A stretch of DNA of 64,000 nt from a bacterium (GTDB lineage: Bacteria; Bacteroidota; Bacteroidia; Flavobacteriales; Schleiferiaceae): assembly GCA_016125155.1 (NCBI GenBank), contig WGMI01000008.1:25587-89586 (forward strand). Direction: 5' to 3'. The translations under genes were made by a program, and so were the position numbers. Positions 37,066 to 45,824 of this stretch are shown one piece after another (position 1 is the stretch's first letter; each line of letters begins with the position of its first letter). The notes below the pieces were generated by a model. It ran no database searches. It saw only the letters and a list, made by a program, of their open reading frames with translations, and was not told the origin of the DNA.

Positions 37066-38091
37066 CTAGCGCATCAGGAAATTATATTTTTCGAGATTCT
37101 TGAGCGCAATGCCCGTTCCGCGAACAACGGCGCGCAGGGGGTCTTCCGCCACATAGACCGGAAGTTCGGTTTTACGGGAAATTCGCATGTCGAGTCCGCG
37201 GAGCATCGATCCGCCTCCGGCCATGTAAATGCCGCTGTTGTAGATGTCGGCGGCCAATTCGGGAGGGGTCATCGAAAGCGCTTCCAAAATGGCGTCCTCG
37301 ATGCGCGTAATCGATTTGTCGAGGGCCTTGGCGATTTCTTTGTAGGTTACGATCACCTGTTTGGGCTTGCCCGAGAGCAAGTCCCGGCCTTTGACCGCGT
37401 ATTCGGCCGGTGGATTCTCAATGTCTTCGAGGGCCGAGCCAATCTCGATTTTGATTTGCTCTGCCGTGGGTTCCCCTACGTAGAGGTTGTGGTGGGCCCG
37501 CATATAAAACGCAATGTCGTTCGTGAACACGTCACCGGCCACCTTGATGCTCTTGTCGCACACAATGCCCCCCAGTGCCAGTACGGCAATTTCGGTGGTT
37601 CCGCCCCCAATGTCGATAATCATATTCCCCTTGGGCTCTTGCACATCAACCCCGATGCCGATGGCAGCCGCCATGGGTTCGTGGATCAGATAAACTTCCT
37701 TGGCCCCGGCATGCTCGGCCGAGTCGCGCACCGCGCGCTTCTCCACCTCGGTAATCCCAGAGGGGATGCAAATCACCATGCGCAACGAGGGCGCAAACCA
37801 ACGGCTTTTGAGCCCGGGTATGCTCTTGATCATTTCCCGGATCATGTGTTCCGAGGCGTTGAAGTCGGCGATGACCCCGTCTTTGAGCGGGCGAATGGTC
37901 TTGATGTTTTCGTGGGTCTTTCCGTGCATCATGCGCGCGTCGTGCCCCACGGCAATAATCTTGTTGGTCGCCCGATCGATGGCCACAATAGAGGGAGCGT
38001 CGACCACCACCTTGTCGTTGTGGATAATCAGGGTGTTGGCGGTCCCGAGGTCGATGGCTATGTCTTGGGTAAAGAGGTCAAAAACGCCCAT
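37066..38091 (-). CDS. mreB: Rod-shape actin homologue MreB
   Basis: ATP-binding cytoskeletal protein that guides side-wall synthesis. The 341-residue protein has the actin-fold phosphate loops DLGTANTLI (near residue 16) and DIGGGTTEIAVLALGG (near 158), plus the adenosine motif GGGSMLRGLD near 292. It starts 31 bases after the purH stop, and the remaining shape genes follow with overlaps or very short gaps. Confidence 0.98.
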   Translation of the reverse strand: MGVFDLFTQDIAIDLGTANTLIIHNDKVVVDAPSIVAIDRATNKIIAVGHDARMMHGKTHENIKTIRPLKDGVIADFNASEHMIREMIKSIPGLKSRWFAPSLRMVICIPSGITEVEKRAVRDSAEHAGAKEVYLIHEPMAAAIGIGVDVQEPKGNMIIDIGGGTTEIAVLALGGIVCDKSIKVAGDVFTNDIAFYMRAHHNLYVGEPTAEQIKIEIGSALEDIENPPAEYAVKGRDLLSGKPKQVIVTYKEIAKALDKSITRIEDAILEALSMTPPELAADIYNSGIYMAGGGSMLRGLDMRISRKTELPVYVAEDPLRAVVRGTGIALKNLEKYNFLMR

Positions 38092-38122
38092 GTTCGCGGT
38101 TCAAGGTGGTTGGGGGAGAGGC

Positions 38123-39649
38123 TCAATGTTTGAAATGACGAATGCCCGTAAAGACCATCGGCAGCCCGTGTTCGTTGCAAAAATCAATCGACAGGGCATC
38201 TTTGACCGATCCGCCGGGTTGAATGACCGCCCCAATGCCTGCGCCGTGGGCGATTTCTACGCAGTCGGGAAACGGAAAAAAGGCATCGGAGGCCATGACC
38301 GATCCCTGCAGTTCCAAACCAAAGTTGCGCGCCTTGTCGATGGCCTGTTCGAGCGCATCGACCCGAGAGGTCTGTCCGGTTCCCGAGGCCAGCAAGGTGT
38401 TGTTTTGGGCGAGGACAATGGTGTTGCTCCGGGTGTGCTTACATACTTTAGAAGCGAAGAGCAAATCGTCGATTTGGGCCGGGGTAGGCGCATTCTCCGT
38501 CACGACCTTGAGGTCTTGGTAGCAGTCGGTATGCGCATCCGGGGTCTGTTCGAGATGTCCGTTCAGGACACTGCGCACCAAGACATTTGGCCGGTCAATC
38601 TGGTGCGTTTTGAGCAGAATCCGGTTCTTTTTCGACTGGAGCAGGGCGAGTGCCTCGGGTTCGAACCCGGGCGCCATCACAATCTCGCAAAACAAGGGGT
38701 CTATGCGTTCCGCCGTGGCCCGATCGATCGGTCGATTGGCCGCCAATACGCCTCCAAAAGCGGAAACCGGATCGGCAGCCAGCGCCGCTTCGTAGGCGAG
38801 GTGCAATTCGGGCCGACTCGCGAGTCCGCAGGCGTTGTTGTGTTTGATAATGGCAAAACTGGGTTCGTCGAACTCCTCCATCAGCCACCAAGCGCTGTCG
38901 ATATCGAGTAAATTGTTATAGGACAACTCTTTGCCATGAAGTTGCTCGATGGCGTCCGAAAGCCGTCCGACAAATCGACCGGTTTGGTGCGGATTTTCGC
39001 CGTACCGCAACACCGTCGTTGCAGGCGCATGGGCTTGTGCTGTATCCGAGGGCAAAGTGGTTCCGAGCCAGGTGCCGATGGCCGAATCGTAAGTAGAGGT
39101 CAGCGCAAAGGCAGCCACGGCCATCTGCCTGCGGAATTCGGGGGTGCTGTTCCCTCCGTTGGCGCGCAAGTGCTGTTCGACCAACGCATACCATTTCCGA
39201 CCGGGCACTACGAGCACATCGGCGTGGTTTTTGGCCGAGGCCCGGAGCAGGGAAACCCCTCCGATGTCGATTTTCTCAATCAAATCGTCAAAGCTGCCGC
39301 CGTCGGCCAGGGTTTGTTCAAAGGGATACAAATCGACGATCACCACGTCGATGTTTGGAATTTCGTATTGGGCTATTTCATCGCGGTGCACCGGTTCGTC
39401 GCGCTTGGACAAGATGCCCCCGAAAATTTTCGGATGGAGCGTCTTGACCCGTCCCCCGAGAATGCTCGGAAAAGAAGTCAGGTTTTCTACGGCTTCCACC
39501 TCGTGTCCCAGCGCTTCCAAATGGGTCTGGGTGCCTCCGGTCGAAAAAAATCGGTAGTGGAACGATGAAAGACACTGTGCCAGCGTTTCGAGGCCCGTCT
39601 TGTCGAAGACCGAGACCAGGGCGGTGCGGGAAGAATTTAACAAGACCAA
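38123..39649 (-). CDS. purH: Bifunctional AICAR formyltransferase / IMP cyclohydrolase
   Basis: Catalyses the last two steps of IMP synthesis. It has an N-terminal MGS-like cyclohydrolase domain (ALVSVFDKTGL, STGGT, GRVKTLHPKIFGGIL), then the formyltransferase domain with the catalytic Lys-His in IIKHNNACG. The C-terminus FTGIRHFKH is typical. The start is not ATG. The longest frame begins at TTG 39697, but that codon overlaps the -7 promoter box, so TTG 39649 (508 residues) or TTG 39643 is more likely. It is transcribed into mreB, linking purine supply with the shape operon as in many Bacteroidota. Confidence 0.93.
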   Translation of the reverse strand: MVLLNSSRTALVSVFDKTGLETLAQCLSSFHYRFFSTGGTQTHLEALGHEVEAVENLTSFPSILGGRVKTLHPKIFGGILSKRDEPVHRDEIAQYEIPNIDVVIVDLYPFEQTLADGGSFDDLIEKIDIGGVSLLRASAKNHADVLVVPGRKWYALVEQHLRANGGNSTPEFRRQMAVAAFALTSTYDSAIGTWLGTTLPSDTAQAHAPATTVLRYGENPHQTGRFVGRLSDAIEQLHGKELSYNNLLDIDSAWWLMEEFDEPSFAIIKHNNACGLASRPELHLAYEAALAADPVSAFGGVLAANRPIDRATAERIDPLFCEIVMAPGFEPEALALLQSKKNRILLKTHQIDRPNVLVRSVLNGHLEQTPDAHTDCYQDLKVVTENAPTPAQIDDLLFASKVCKHTRSNTIVLAQNNTLLASGTGQTSRVDALEQAIDKARNFGLELQGSVMASDAFFPFPDCVEIAHGAGIGAVIQPGGSVKDALSIDFCNEHGLPMVFTGIRHFKH

Positions 39650-39694
39650 AGGGGGCTGTTGAGGAAAGGGAACATTCGGGCAACAAACAAGTTG

Positions 39695-39702
39695 CAAAGA
39701 TA
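39695..39702 (-). promoter_or_regulatory. -7 promoter element of the purH-mre operon
   Basis: Minus-strand TATCTTTG matches TAnnTTTG exactly and is identical to the -7 box of tRNA-Gly. Transcription would start near 39690, about 40 bases before the preferred purH start. No -33 TTTG is seen at the normal gap. Confidence 0.55.
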
Positions 39703-39761
39703 GATTAAGCAGCCGCTTTTCTCAGGCCGACAGACCGCCCGAATGCCCTAATTTGGCAGGG

Positions 39762-41009
39762 ATGAAAGCCCGTTTGCTCCGCCTTGTCGAAAGTGTGCGT
39801 TTTGCGCTCCATGCTCTGAGCGTTAATGGTTTGCGAACCATGTTGTCGCTGTTGGGGGTCACAATCGGCATTTTTGCCATCATCGCGGTGTACGCAGCGG
39901 TGGATTCGCTCGAAGCAAATATTCGCGACAGCGTTTCGTCTTTGGGCGATCGGGTCATTTACGTACAGAAGTGGTCATGGGGCGGGAGCGGGGAATATCC
40001 GTGGTGGAAGTTCTGGCAACGTCGCGAACCGGGGTATCGGGATTTTAAAGAGTTGAGCCGCAGGGAATTTGGACAAGAAGCTTTGGTGTTCGGCATGTCG
40101 CTGAATGGAACCGCCAAATTCGGTTCGAGCAGTGTGGAGAATGTTGGTGTTTTGGGTGCCACCCACGATTATCAGCGGGTGTGGGAGGTCAAGCTCGGAC
40201 AGGGGCGCTACTTTACCGAAAGCGAATCGAACCGGGGGCCCATGATGGCCGTGATTGGCCACGATATTGCTGAGGGGTTGTTTGCCGGTCAATCGCCAAT
40301 TGGCAAAGAAGTAGCGATTTTAGGTCGGAAGTTTCTAGTGATCGGGGTCTTTGAGAAGGTGGGGCAGAGCATGGTAGGAGGCAATCAGGATGAGTTGTTC
40401 TTGGTGCCGGCCAATGCGCTCCGCAAATTGGTCAATGCCGAAACCACCGAAGGCAATATGATTATGGCGATGGCGCGGCCCGATGTCGAAATGGATGCTT
40501 TTCGCGAGAACCTTCGGGGGGCGATGCGCTCGGTTCGTCGATTAAAGCCGCGTACTGAAGACGATTTTTCGCTCAACGAAATTTCGATTATCAGTGGTCA
40601 ACTTGATCAGATTTTTTCGATGTTGACCATCACGGGAACGGTGATTGGAATGTTTTCCCTTTTGGTCGGCGGATTCGGCATTGCGAACATCATGTTTGTC
40701 AGCGTGCGAGAGCGCACCAATCAAATCGGAATTCAAAAGGCTTTGGGAGCCAAGAGGCGGTTTATTTTGAGTCAGTTTATCGCCGAAGCCATTTTGTTGT
40801 GCATGTTGGGTGGAGCCATCGGAATCGGGTTGGTCGGCATAGGGGTTTTGCTCGCCAATGCGTTTACCGATTTCAGTTTTATTCTGAGTTGGAAAAACAT
40901 GGCGCAGGGCTTTGGAATTTCGGCGGCCATTGGACTGATTAGCGGATTGGTTCCCGCGCTGATGGCCGCGCGCATGGACCCCGTCGAAGCCATTCGACAG
41001 GGGGGGTAA
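39762..41009 (+). CDS. MacB-type ABC transporter permease
   Basis: A 415-residue permease of the MacB/FtsX family. It has an N-terminal membrane segment (TMLSLLGVTIGIFAIIAVYA), a large periplasmic MacB core domain (residues about 45-270) and three C-terminal membrane segments with the family motif GIANIMFVSVRERTNQIGIQ. This type moves molecules or transmits conformational change rather than forming a channel. Its ATPase partner is not adjacent. ATG 39762 is chosen over an upstream TTG at 39753. It diverges from purH with about 110 bases between. Confidence 0.9.
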   Translation: MKARLLRLVESVRFALHALSVNGLRTMLSLLGVTIGIFAIIAVYAAVDSLEANIRDSVSSLGDRVIYVQKWSWGGSGEYPWWKFWQRREPGYRDFKELSRREFGQEALVFGMSLNGTAKFGSSSVENVGVLGATHDYQRVWEVKLGQGRYFTESESNRGPMMAVIGHDIAEGLFAGQSPIGKEVAILGRKFLVIGVFEKVGQSMVGGNQDELFLVPANALRKLVNAETTEGNMIMAMARPDVEMDAFRENLRGAMRSVRRLKPRTEDDFSLNEISIISGQLDQIFSMLTITGTVIGMFSLLVGGFGIANIMFVSVRERTNQIGIQKALGAKRRFILSQFIAEAILLCMLGGAIGIGLVGIGVLLANAFTDFSFILSWKNMAQGFGISAAIGLISGLVPALMAARMDPVEAIRQGG

Positions 41010-41073
41010 AGGGGGTGTGGGATGAGAATGGGGGTTGTGTCTGGGAATTTGATTGCGCTATCTATTTTACCCT

Positions 41074-41312
41074 CAGGATGATACTGTATTAAAGTTTCGG
41101 GTAAGGGGTTGGAACTTCAGTTATCGATGAGGATAACATGATTTGTGATGGAGTTTGCACAAGTCTCTCGATTACAGGATTATTCAATATCCGGATTCTG
41201 GGTAAGGGGTGAAACTTCAGTTATTGATGTGGATAACAAGATTTGTCCGTGCGTCTGCTCAAGTCTCTCGATTTCAGGATTATTCAAGACCCGGATTCTG
41301 GGTAAGGGATTG
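41074..41312. repeat. 100-base tandem repeat, block 1
   Basis: Two good copies plus one degraded copy. The core starting AAGTCTCTCGATT occurs at 41161 and 41261, exactly 100 bases apart, and continues through CAGGATTATTCAA to GGATTCTGGGTAAGGG. The degraded first copy (from about 41074) keeps CAGGAT and CGGGTAAGGGG. The last copy carries the variants TCCGTGC and GATTTC, shared with the last copy of block 2. Confidence 0.9.
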
Positions 41313-41518
41313 AAGGGTCACGGGATATTTCTGGGGAGAGATGCTTTTTCCATCAATTGAGGTTTGCCCTTCCCCCGGAATAAAACCTATAATTGACGGA
41401 TTCAGCCAGAGTCATCCAAGGTTTACTCGGGTCTTCGGGTAGAAGTCTTCCGGCTACGCCGAAGAGCATTCAAAGAAGACCTGCGCTGTTCATTCCCTGT
41501 CTACGACCCTATTGTGCA

Positions 41519-41566
41519 CCCCGCTCCCGCGGGGGGCTTCTTTCTTTGCTGCTCCAAAGAAAGAAG
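41519..41566. repeat. Adjacent hairpins: GC-rich stem and a 12-base inverted repeat
   Basis: CCCCGC/GCGGGG (41519-41524 with 41529-41534, loop TCCC) is followed at once by CTTCTTTCTTTG (41537-41548) and its exact reverse complement CAAAGAAAGAAG (41555-41566), loop six bases. The first stem followed by pyrimidines looks like a terminator; the second is a long AT-rich hairpin. Likely part of an interspersed repeat. Confidence 0.8.
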
Positions 41567-41891
41567 GAAAGAAAGGAGCTTTTTAGTCCGGCGTGGCGCT
41601 CTCTTGTCCACCCGCTAGCGCTTTGGCCGAGGTCGCGCCGCAAGGCTCACTGGCCGTTGCGGCTTGGTGCGACTCGGCGTCGCTGGCGGGTCCCGGAGTC
41701 GAGAGGCCTTAGAGACCTTAATAATTGGACAACTCGTTGTCTTCTAACGCTTTTTTGTCATTCGCAGACTTTAATTTCAGAAAAACTCTTTGAATCAAAG
41801 TGATTCCGCTTTTGGAGGTTTCTTATCGAAAGGATGTCCTTACAGCACTATGACGCATTCCTAGTGCTTTCCCTAGAAATTTCCGTTGAGC

Positions 41892-42167
41892 CAAGATTTG
41901 TCGGTGGGCCTGCACAAGTCTCTCGATTACAGGATTATTCAATATTCGGATTTCGGGTAAGGGGTGAAACGTCAGTTATTGATGAAGATTACAAGATTTA
42001 TCGGTGAGTCTGCACAAGTCTCTCGATTACAGGATTATTCAATATTCGGATTCTGGGTAAGGGGTGAAACCTCGGCTATTCATGAGGATTACAAGATTCG
42101 TCCGTGCATCTGCGTAAGTCTCTCGATTTCAGGATTATTCAATATTCGGATTCTGGGTAAGGGGTGG
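41892..42167. repeat. 100-base tandem repeat, block 2
   Basis: Three copies with core starts at 41916, 42016 and 42116, spaced exactly 100 bases. Each has AAGTCTCTCGATT, then CAGGATTATTCAATATTCGG and a GGGTAAGGGG end, followed by a variable stretch ending AAGATT. The first two cores read GATTAC and the third GATTTC, the same order as in block 1. Confidence 0.92.
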
Positions 42168-42454
42168 GATTTCAGAAAACAAAGCAGGAACGGTTGCATC
42201 GCTGTCATCCCCCGCTCCGTCAAGCATTCAAGGCAGCATGGTGGCAATTCTATCGAAACACTCCTTTCGATTCCAACCATACGATTCACTATCGTCTTGG
42301 CCCGGTGACTTCACAGGAAGAGCCCAAGGATCTCCACTCCTTTCCAAAGTGCCCCCCTCCCCTTGCATTAGAGAGAAATACTCTTTCCTACGATTCAAGC
42401 CATGGCGCATGAATTCAAGGCTCAACGGGTCTCATATGGAATCACATCCGAGGG

Positions 42455-42937
42455 CTATTCCAGGCCCACCAAACTCCTCCAATGTTCCACCACTTCCCCC
42501 AAATACGCGCACAGCGGTTCGAGCAGGGCGAGGTCGTCGGGGCCAAAGGCGTTGAGCCGATTCGAGTCGATGTCGAGTTGGGCTACGAGCTCGGTCCCCC
42601 GGTAAATCGGAAGGACGACTTCGCTTTTCACATCGATGCTGCAGGCCAAATAGTTGTCCGAAGCCGATACATCGTCTACCACCATCGTTGTTCCGCTTAC
42701 GGCCACCTGACCACAAATCCCACGACCGTAGGGAATCTTCGTATGGTCGGTGGGAGGTCCCACGAAAGGGCCAAGCTCGAGCACGCTTTCTGCCTGGTTC
42801 ATGATATAGAATCCCACCCAACTGTAGTCGGGGTTCCGTTTTATGAGCTCCGCGCACAAGGCATTGAGTTCGGCCTTGCCAGGTTGGGGTCCGAGCAATT
42901 CAATCCAGAAAGCATCGAGTTTTTGGGGAGAATCCAT
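42455..42937 (-). CDS. GAF-domain protein resembling free methionine-(R)-sulfoxide reductase
   Basis: A 160-residue single-GAF protein. Family enzymes reduce free methionine-R-sulfoxide using cysteines. The matching stretch reads TKIPYGRGICGQVA, then VVDDV, then YLACSIDVKSEVVLPI, so two of the known cysteines (in GICG and LACS) are kept. The position of the third, just before the KIP strand, holds His (PTDHTKIP). Activity may remain, since the LACS cysteine is the catalytic one in the family. ATG 42937 lies 16 bases after the dgkA stop. Confidence 0.85.
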   Translation of the reverse strand: MDSPQKLDAFWIELLGPQPGKAELNALCAELIKRNPDYSWVGFYIMNQAESVLELGPFVGPPTDHTKIPYGRGICGQVAVSGTTMVVDDVSASDNYLACSIDVKSEVVLPIYRGTELVAQLDIDSNRLNAFGPDDLALLEPLCAYLGEVVEHWRSLVGLE

Positions 42938-42953
42938 GTGCGTACGAGGGGAA

Positions 42954-43349
42954 TTAAGCGATCCAGTTCCACAATTTCGGCCCAAAGATCAGGGCTCCGG
43001 CCACAGCCGAAAACAAGGCCGCGACGAGCACCCCGGCCGAGCCCAAATCTTTGGCTCGGCCAACGCGTTCGTTTGGTTCCAAGCTGACCGCATCTCCGAG
43101 CTGTTCGAGCGCCGTATTGAAGGCTTCGGCTGCCAGTACCGAACCAATGCACAGCGTGAGCACCGCCCATTCGGAAGGTGATACCTTCAACCCCCACCCC
43201 ATCACCACCACCAAAGCGGCCGAAAAGAGGTGAAACCGGGCATTGATTTGGGTGCGCACCATCCACCAGAATCCGTTGCTGGCAAATACAAAACCCCGAA
43301 AAAATTTCGCGATAATACTTTTTTGGGGAGTTGGGAGGCTTGTGTTCAT
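42954..43349 (-). CDS. dgkA: Diacylglycerol/undecaprenol kinase (DgkA family)
   Basis: A 131-residue membrane kinase that phosphorylates diacylglycerol or undecaprenol for lipid or wall-carrier recycling. It has three hydrophobic helices and the signature EAFNTALEQLGDAV followed by RAKDLGSAGVLVAA, with the conserved Glu, Asn and Asp residues. It sits upstream of the GAF gene on the minus strand. The Gram-positive-like short form more often acts on undecaprenol, which cannot be settled here. Confidence 0.92.
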   Translation of the reverse strand: MNTSLPTPQKSIIAKFFRGFVFASNGFWWMVRTQINARFHLFSAALVVVMGWGLKVSPSEWAVLTLCIGSVLAAEAFNTALEQLGDAVSLEPNERVGRAKDLGSAGVLVAALFSAVAGALIFGPKLWNWIA

Positions 43350-43550
43350 CGTTATACAAGGTCGGCTGAGGCCATTTTGTGAATAATCAAGGGGTCATTC
43401 CCCTGGTGTTTGAGGGCCGAAAGTTCGGTCAAACCCGCATTTGAAGCGAAGTTCCATCGATTGGTTCATTGTATGCTTCATCCGAAGGGGTCTGTGAATA
43501 GTTTGGTCTGTTGCTGCGCTCATTTCGAAGGCCCTCCCTGACGGAATGTG

Positions 43551-43559
43551 TACCTTGCG
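43551..43559 (+). promoter_or_regulatory. Probable -7 element of the type B T9SS substrate gene
   Basis: TACCTTGCG within TGTGTACCTTGCG (43547-43559), identical over 13 bases to the element before mutS. Transcription would begin near 43563, about 30 bases before ATG 43593. Confidence 0.4.
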
Positions 43560-43592
43560 GCGTCGTTTGTCCAAAAAACAACCACCCCCTCC

Positions 43593-45809
43593 ATGCCAAC
43601 CGGAAAAACGCGCTCTGTATTGTTGAAGTGGATTTTGGTCTTTGTGTTGGGCAGTCCTGCCCTCGTGGCCCAGACCTTGCTGACCCCCGTAAATTTGGTC
43701 GTGCCCTCTCCCGGATTGATCTGTCCCGGTCAGCAATACGATCTGAATTTCCGCATCGACAATGGCCAATTGCTGGGTTTCGGAACCATCGAAATCCGCA
43801 TTTTCAACACGGTTAATCCTGGAGACCCAGTCAACGGAACGGTTGTCGGAACCTTTGTCAATCCAGGAGCTTCGCCCATAGCCGGGCCCACTCCCATCAT
43901 TACCGAGGTGGTTACCATCCCCCTCAATGCAGCCAACACCATTCATGGTTTTTACCTGACCGCCAACCCCGTGCAGGTCAATCCAGCCCCAGCCATCAGC
44001 AACGACACCACCTTTCGTCAAGTCACCCCTCTGCCCGTGGCTTCGATGGTACTCGACAGCGCGAGCAACAGCAATGTGTTCCGCACCGATTCCACCAATG
44101 TCCTTCAATCTGCTCAGTTTGGCGTGCCCGTCCCCGGAGGGGTGGCTCCCATACCGCCCCTGGGATTTGACCCACCGGTTCCCAAAGACAGCACCGTGAA
44201 CCTCTGCCAAGGTGACAGCATTCTCTTGTGGAATCCAGATTCGGTTTCGAATGTCACCTTGGTTTCCTACGATCATGAATGGTTTATCAATGGGCAGCCC
44301 AGCGGCGAAACCAAGCATTTTATCTGGGCCAAGATTCCGGGCTACTATTCGCTGGTCACCACCCAAGGTGGGGCGTGTCGCGATACCGCTACCTACATTG
44401 GCCTCGGCGATTTTGCGAGCAACGCCCACACCGATGGAGTGGCGGGAATCTATATTCACTTCTACGACGTCGACACCACCCTGACCCGCACCGGTTTTGG
44501 CAATGCGGCGGGCAAACCCACGCGGTTCTGCGCGGGCGATTCGGTGGTGCTCTCAGCCCGGGAGACTTCTTCTCATCCGCTTGGGGGCTATACCCATGTG
44601 TGGACGCGCAATGTGAACGACACCATTGCGACCACCGCATCCATCGTGGTCAAAGATGCCGCAGACTATGCGGTTTGGATTACCGAGCGCATTGGAACTT
44701 CGTTTTCGTGCAGCGTGCTCTCGAACACCGTGACCACCGAGGTCGATCCCATTCCACCGGCAGCGGTCGCTCCAGTGCTGCCGACCTATTGTTTTGGCGA
44801 AAGCGTCTTGCTCGAGGATCCCAATCCCTACGATAACAACAATATCTATCAGTGGTTCTTGAACGGGAACAACCTGTTCGGCATTTACGGAGACACCAAC
44901 CGAATCGAGATCGATGCCGCCACTTTTGCCAACTTTGGCATCTTGGCCGACAGCACGGCTCAGGTGTGGATCAGCGTAATCGACACCCTCGGCTGCGATT
45001 CGGTCAGCGCGCCGATCAGTTTCAGCTTTGTGGCCTATCCCGAAATCGGTTTGAGCGAGCCCGACAGCATCGGGCTGTGCCAAGGTGACAGCATCACGGT
45101 TACGGCTTTTGTCACCAATGGGGTGTTTGCCAACTTCGAATGGCGTCAGACCCCGGGCAATGCTTTGGTTTCAAACAATTCCAATGCCGAGTTCAAAACG
45201 CCCGGCACTTACTACGTGACCGCTACAGGGCCGAACAACTGCGAAACCACCGACACAGTGTACGTCTCGAACTTGAGTGTTACGGCCAACGCAGGGCCCA
45301 ATCAAACCGTGAATGCCGGCTCCGTCGTCCAATTGAATGGATCGGGAGGGGTAGACTACTACTGGTACGCCAATTCACCGGTCTATTTCTCGAATCCCTT
45401 CGATCCCAAGACCCAGACCATCCCCACCGCCGACACTACCACCTACTACCTCCAGGCCACCAGCGCCAACGGTTGTCAGGATTTGGATTCGATGCAGGTG
45501 TTTGTGATCTACCCCGTCGACTCCAATGCCCGCTTCCTCGAGGTCAACAACGTCATTACCCCGAACGGTGATGGCATCAACGACTTCTTCGATTTGAGTG
45601 CTTTGACCCAGGGCGACGACTGCGAGTTTATCGTCTTGAACCGCTGGGGTACCCAGGTCTACTACAAGCGTGTGTATACCGCCCAGTGGAACGGGGTAGA
45701 CGAAGGGGGGAACGAACTCCCCGACGGGACCTACTATTTCTTGCTCAAGTGTCCCGGAGACGAGTACCGGTTCAAGAGCGCTGTGAGCATTATTCGGTCG
45801 AAGCAATAA
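43593..45809 (+). CDS. Secreted protein with type B T9SS (CHU_C/gliding-motility) C-terminal domain
   Basis: A 738-residue exported protein. A signal peptide (residues about 8-27, ending LVAQ) leads into beta-rich modules with PKD/Ig-like character (repeated LCQGDSI... and FCAGDSVVLSA motifs, about every 90-150 residues). The C-terminal CHU_C domain NVITPNGDGINDFFD then LNRWGTQVYY and DGTYYFLLKC is the type B sorting signal. Type B substrates depend on a PorP/SprF partner, and the next gene, 15 bases downstream, is one. Start ATG 43593 precedes the signal peptide. Probably a surface adhesin; ligand unknown. Confidence 0.88.
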   Translation: MPTGKTRSVLLKWILVFVLGSPALVAQTLLTPVNLVVPSPGLICPGQQYDLNFRIDNGQLLGFGTIEIRIFNTVNPGDPVNGTVVGTFVNPGASPIAGPTPIITEVVTIPLNAANTIHGFYLTANPVQVNPAPAISNDTTFRQVTPLPVASMVLDSASNSNVFRTDSTNVLQSAQFGVPVPGGVAPIPPLGFDPPVPKDSTVNLCQGDSILLWNPDSVSNVTLVSYDHEWFINGQPSGETKHFIWAKIPGYYSLVTTQGGACRDTATYIGLGDFASNAHTDGVAGIYIHFYDVDTTLTRTGFGNAAGKPTRFCAGDSVVLSARETSSHPLGGYTHVWTRNVNDTIATTASIVVKDAADYAVWITERIGTSFSCSVLSNTVTTEVDPIPPAAVAPVLPTYCFGESVLLEDPNPYDNNNIYQWFLNGNNLFGIYGDTNRIEIDAATFANFGILADSTAQVWISVIDTLGCDSVSAPISFSFVAYPEIGLSEPDSIGLCQGDSITVTAFVTNGVFANFEWRQTPGNALVSNNSNAEFKTPGTYYVTATGPNNCETTDTVYVSNLSVTANAGPNQTVNAGSVVQLNGSGGVDYYWYANSPVYFSNPFDPKTQTIPTADTTTYYLQATSANGCQDLDSMQVFVIYPVDSNARFLEVNNVITPNGDGINDFFDLSALTQGDDCEFIVLNRWGTQVYYKRVYTAQWNGVDEGGNELPDGTYYFLLKCPGDEYRFKSAVSIIRSKQ

Positions 45810-45824
45810 TCCCCCCTCAGGAGC

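Larger units (their letters stand above)
41010..42454. other. 1.4-kb gene-free region with repeats and inverted repeats
   Basis: No protein-coding gene can be supported. The stretch holds two blocks of an exactly 100-base tandem repeat (41074-41312 and 41892-42167). Between them is a hairpin-rich segment (41519-41566). Short open frames crossing the repeats show no family resemblance and change frame between copies. The flanks 42170-42454 show nothing I recognise. Confidence 0.75.

Noticed and set aside
41393..41803. 136-residue open frame in the repeat region
   Set aside because: Arg/Trp/Leu-rich translation of hairpin DNA; no start signal, no family and broken by the inverted repeats.
41074..42167. 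CRISPR array
   Set aside because: The whole 100-base unit repeats, including the stretch between cores; there are no unique spacers of constant length and no cas genes.
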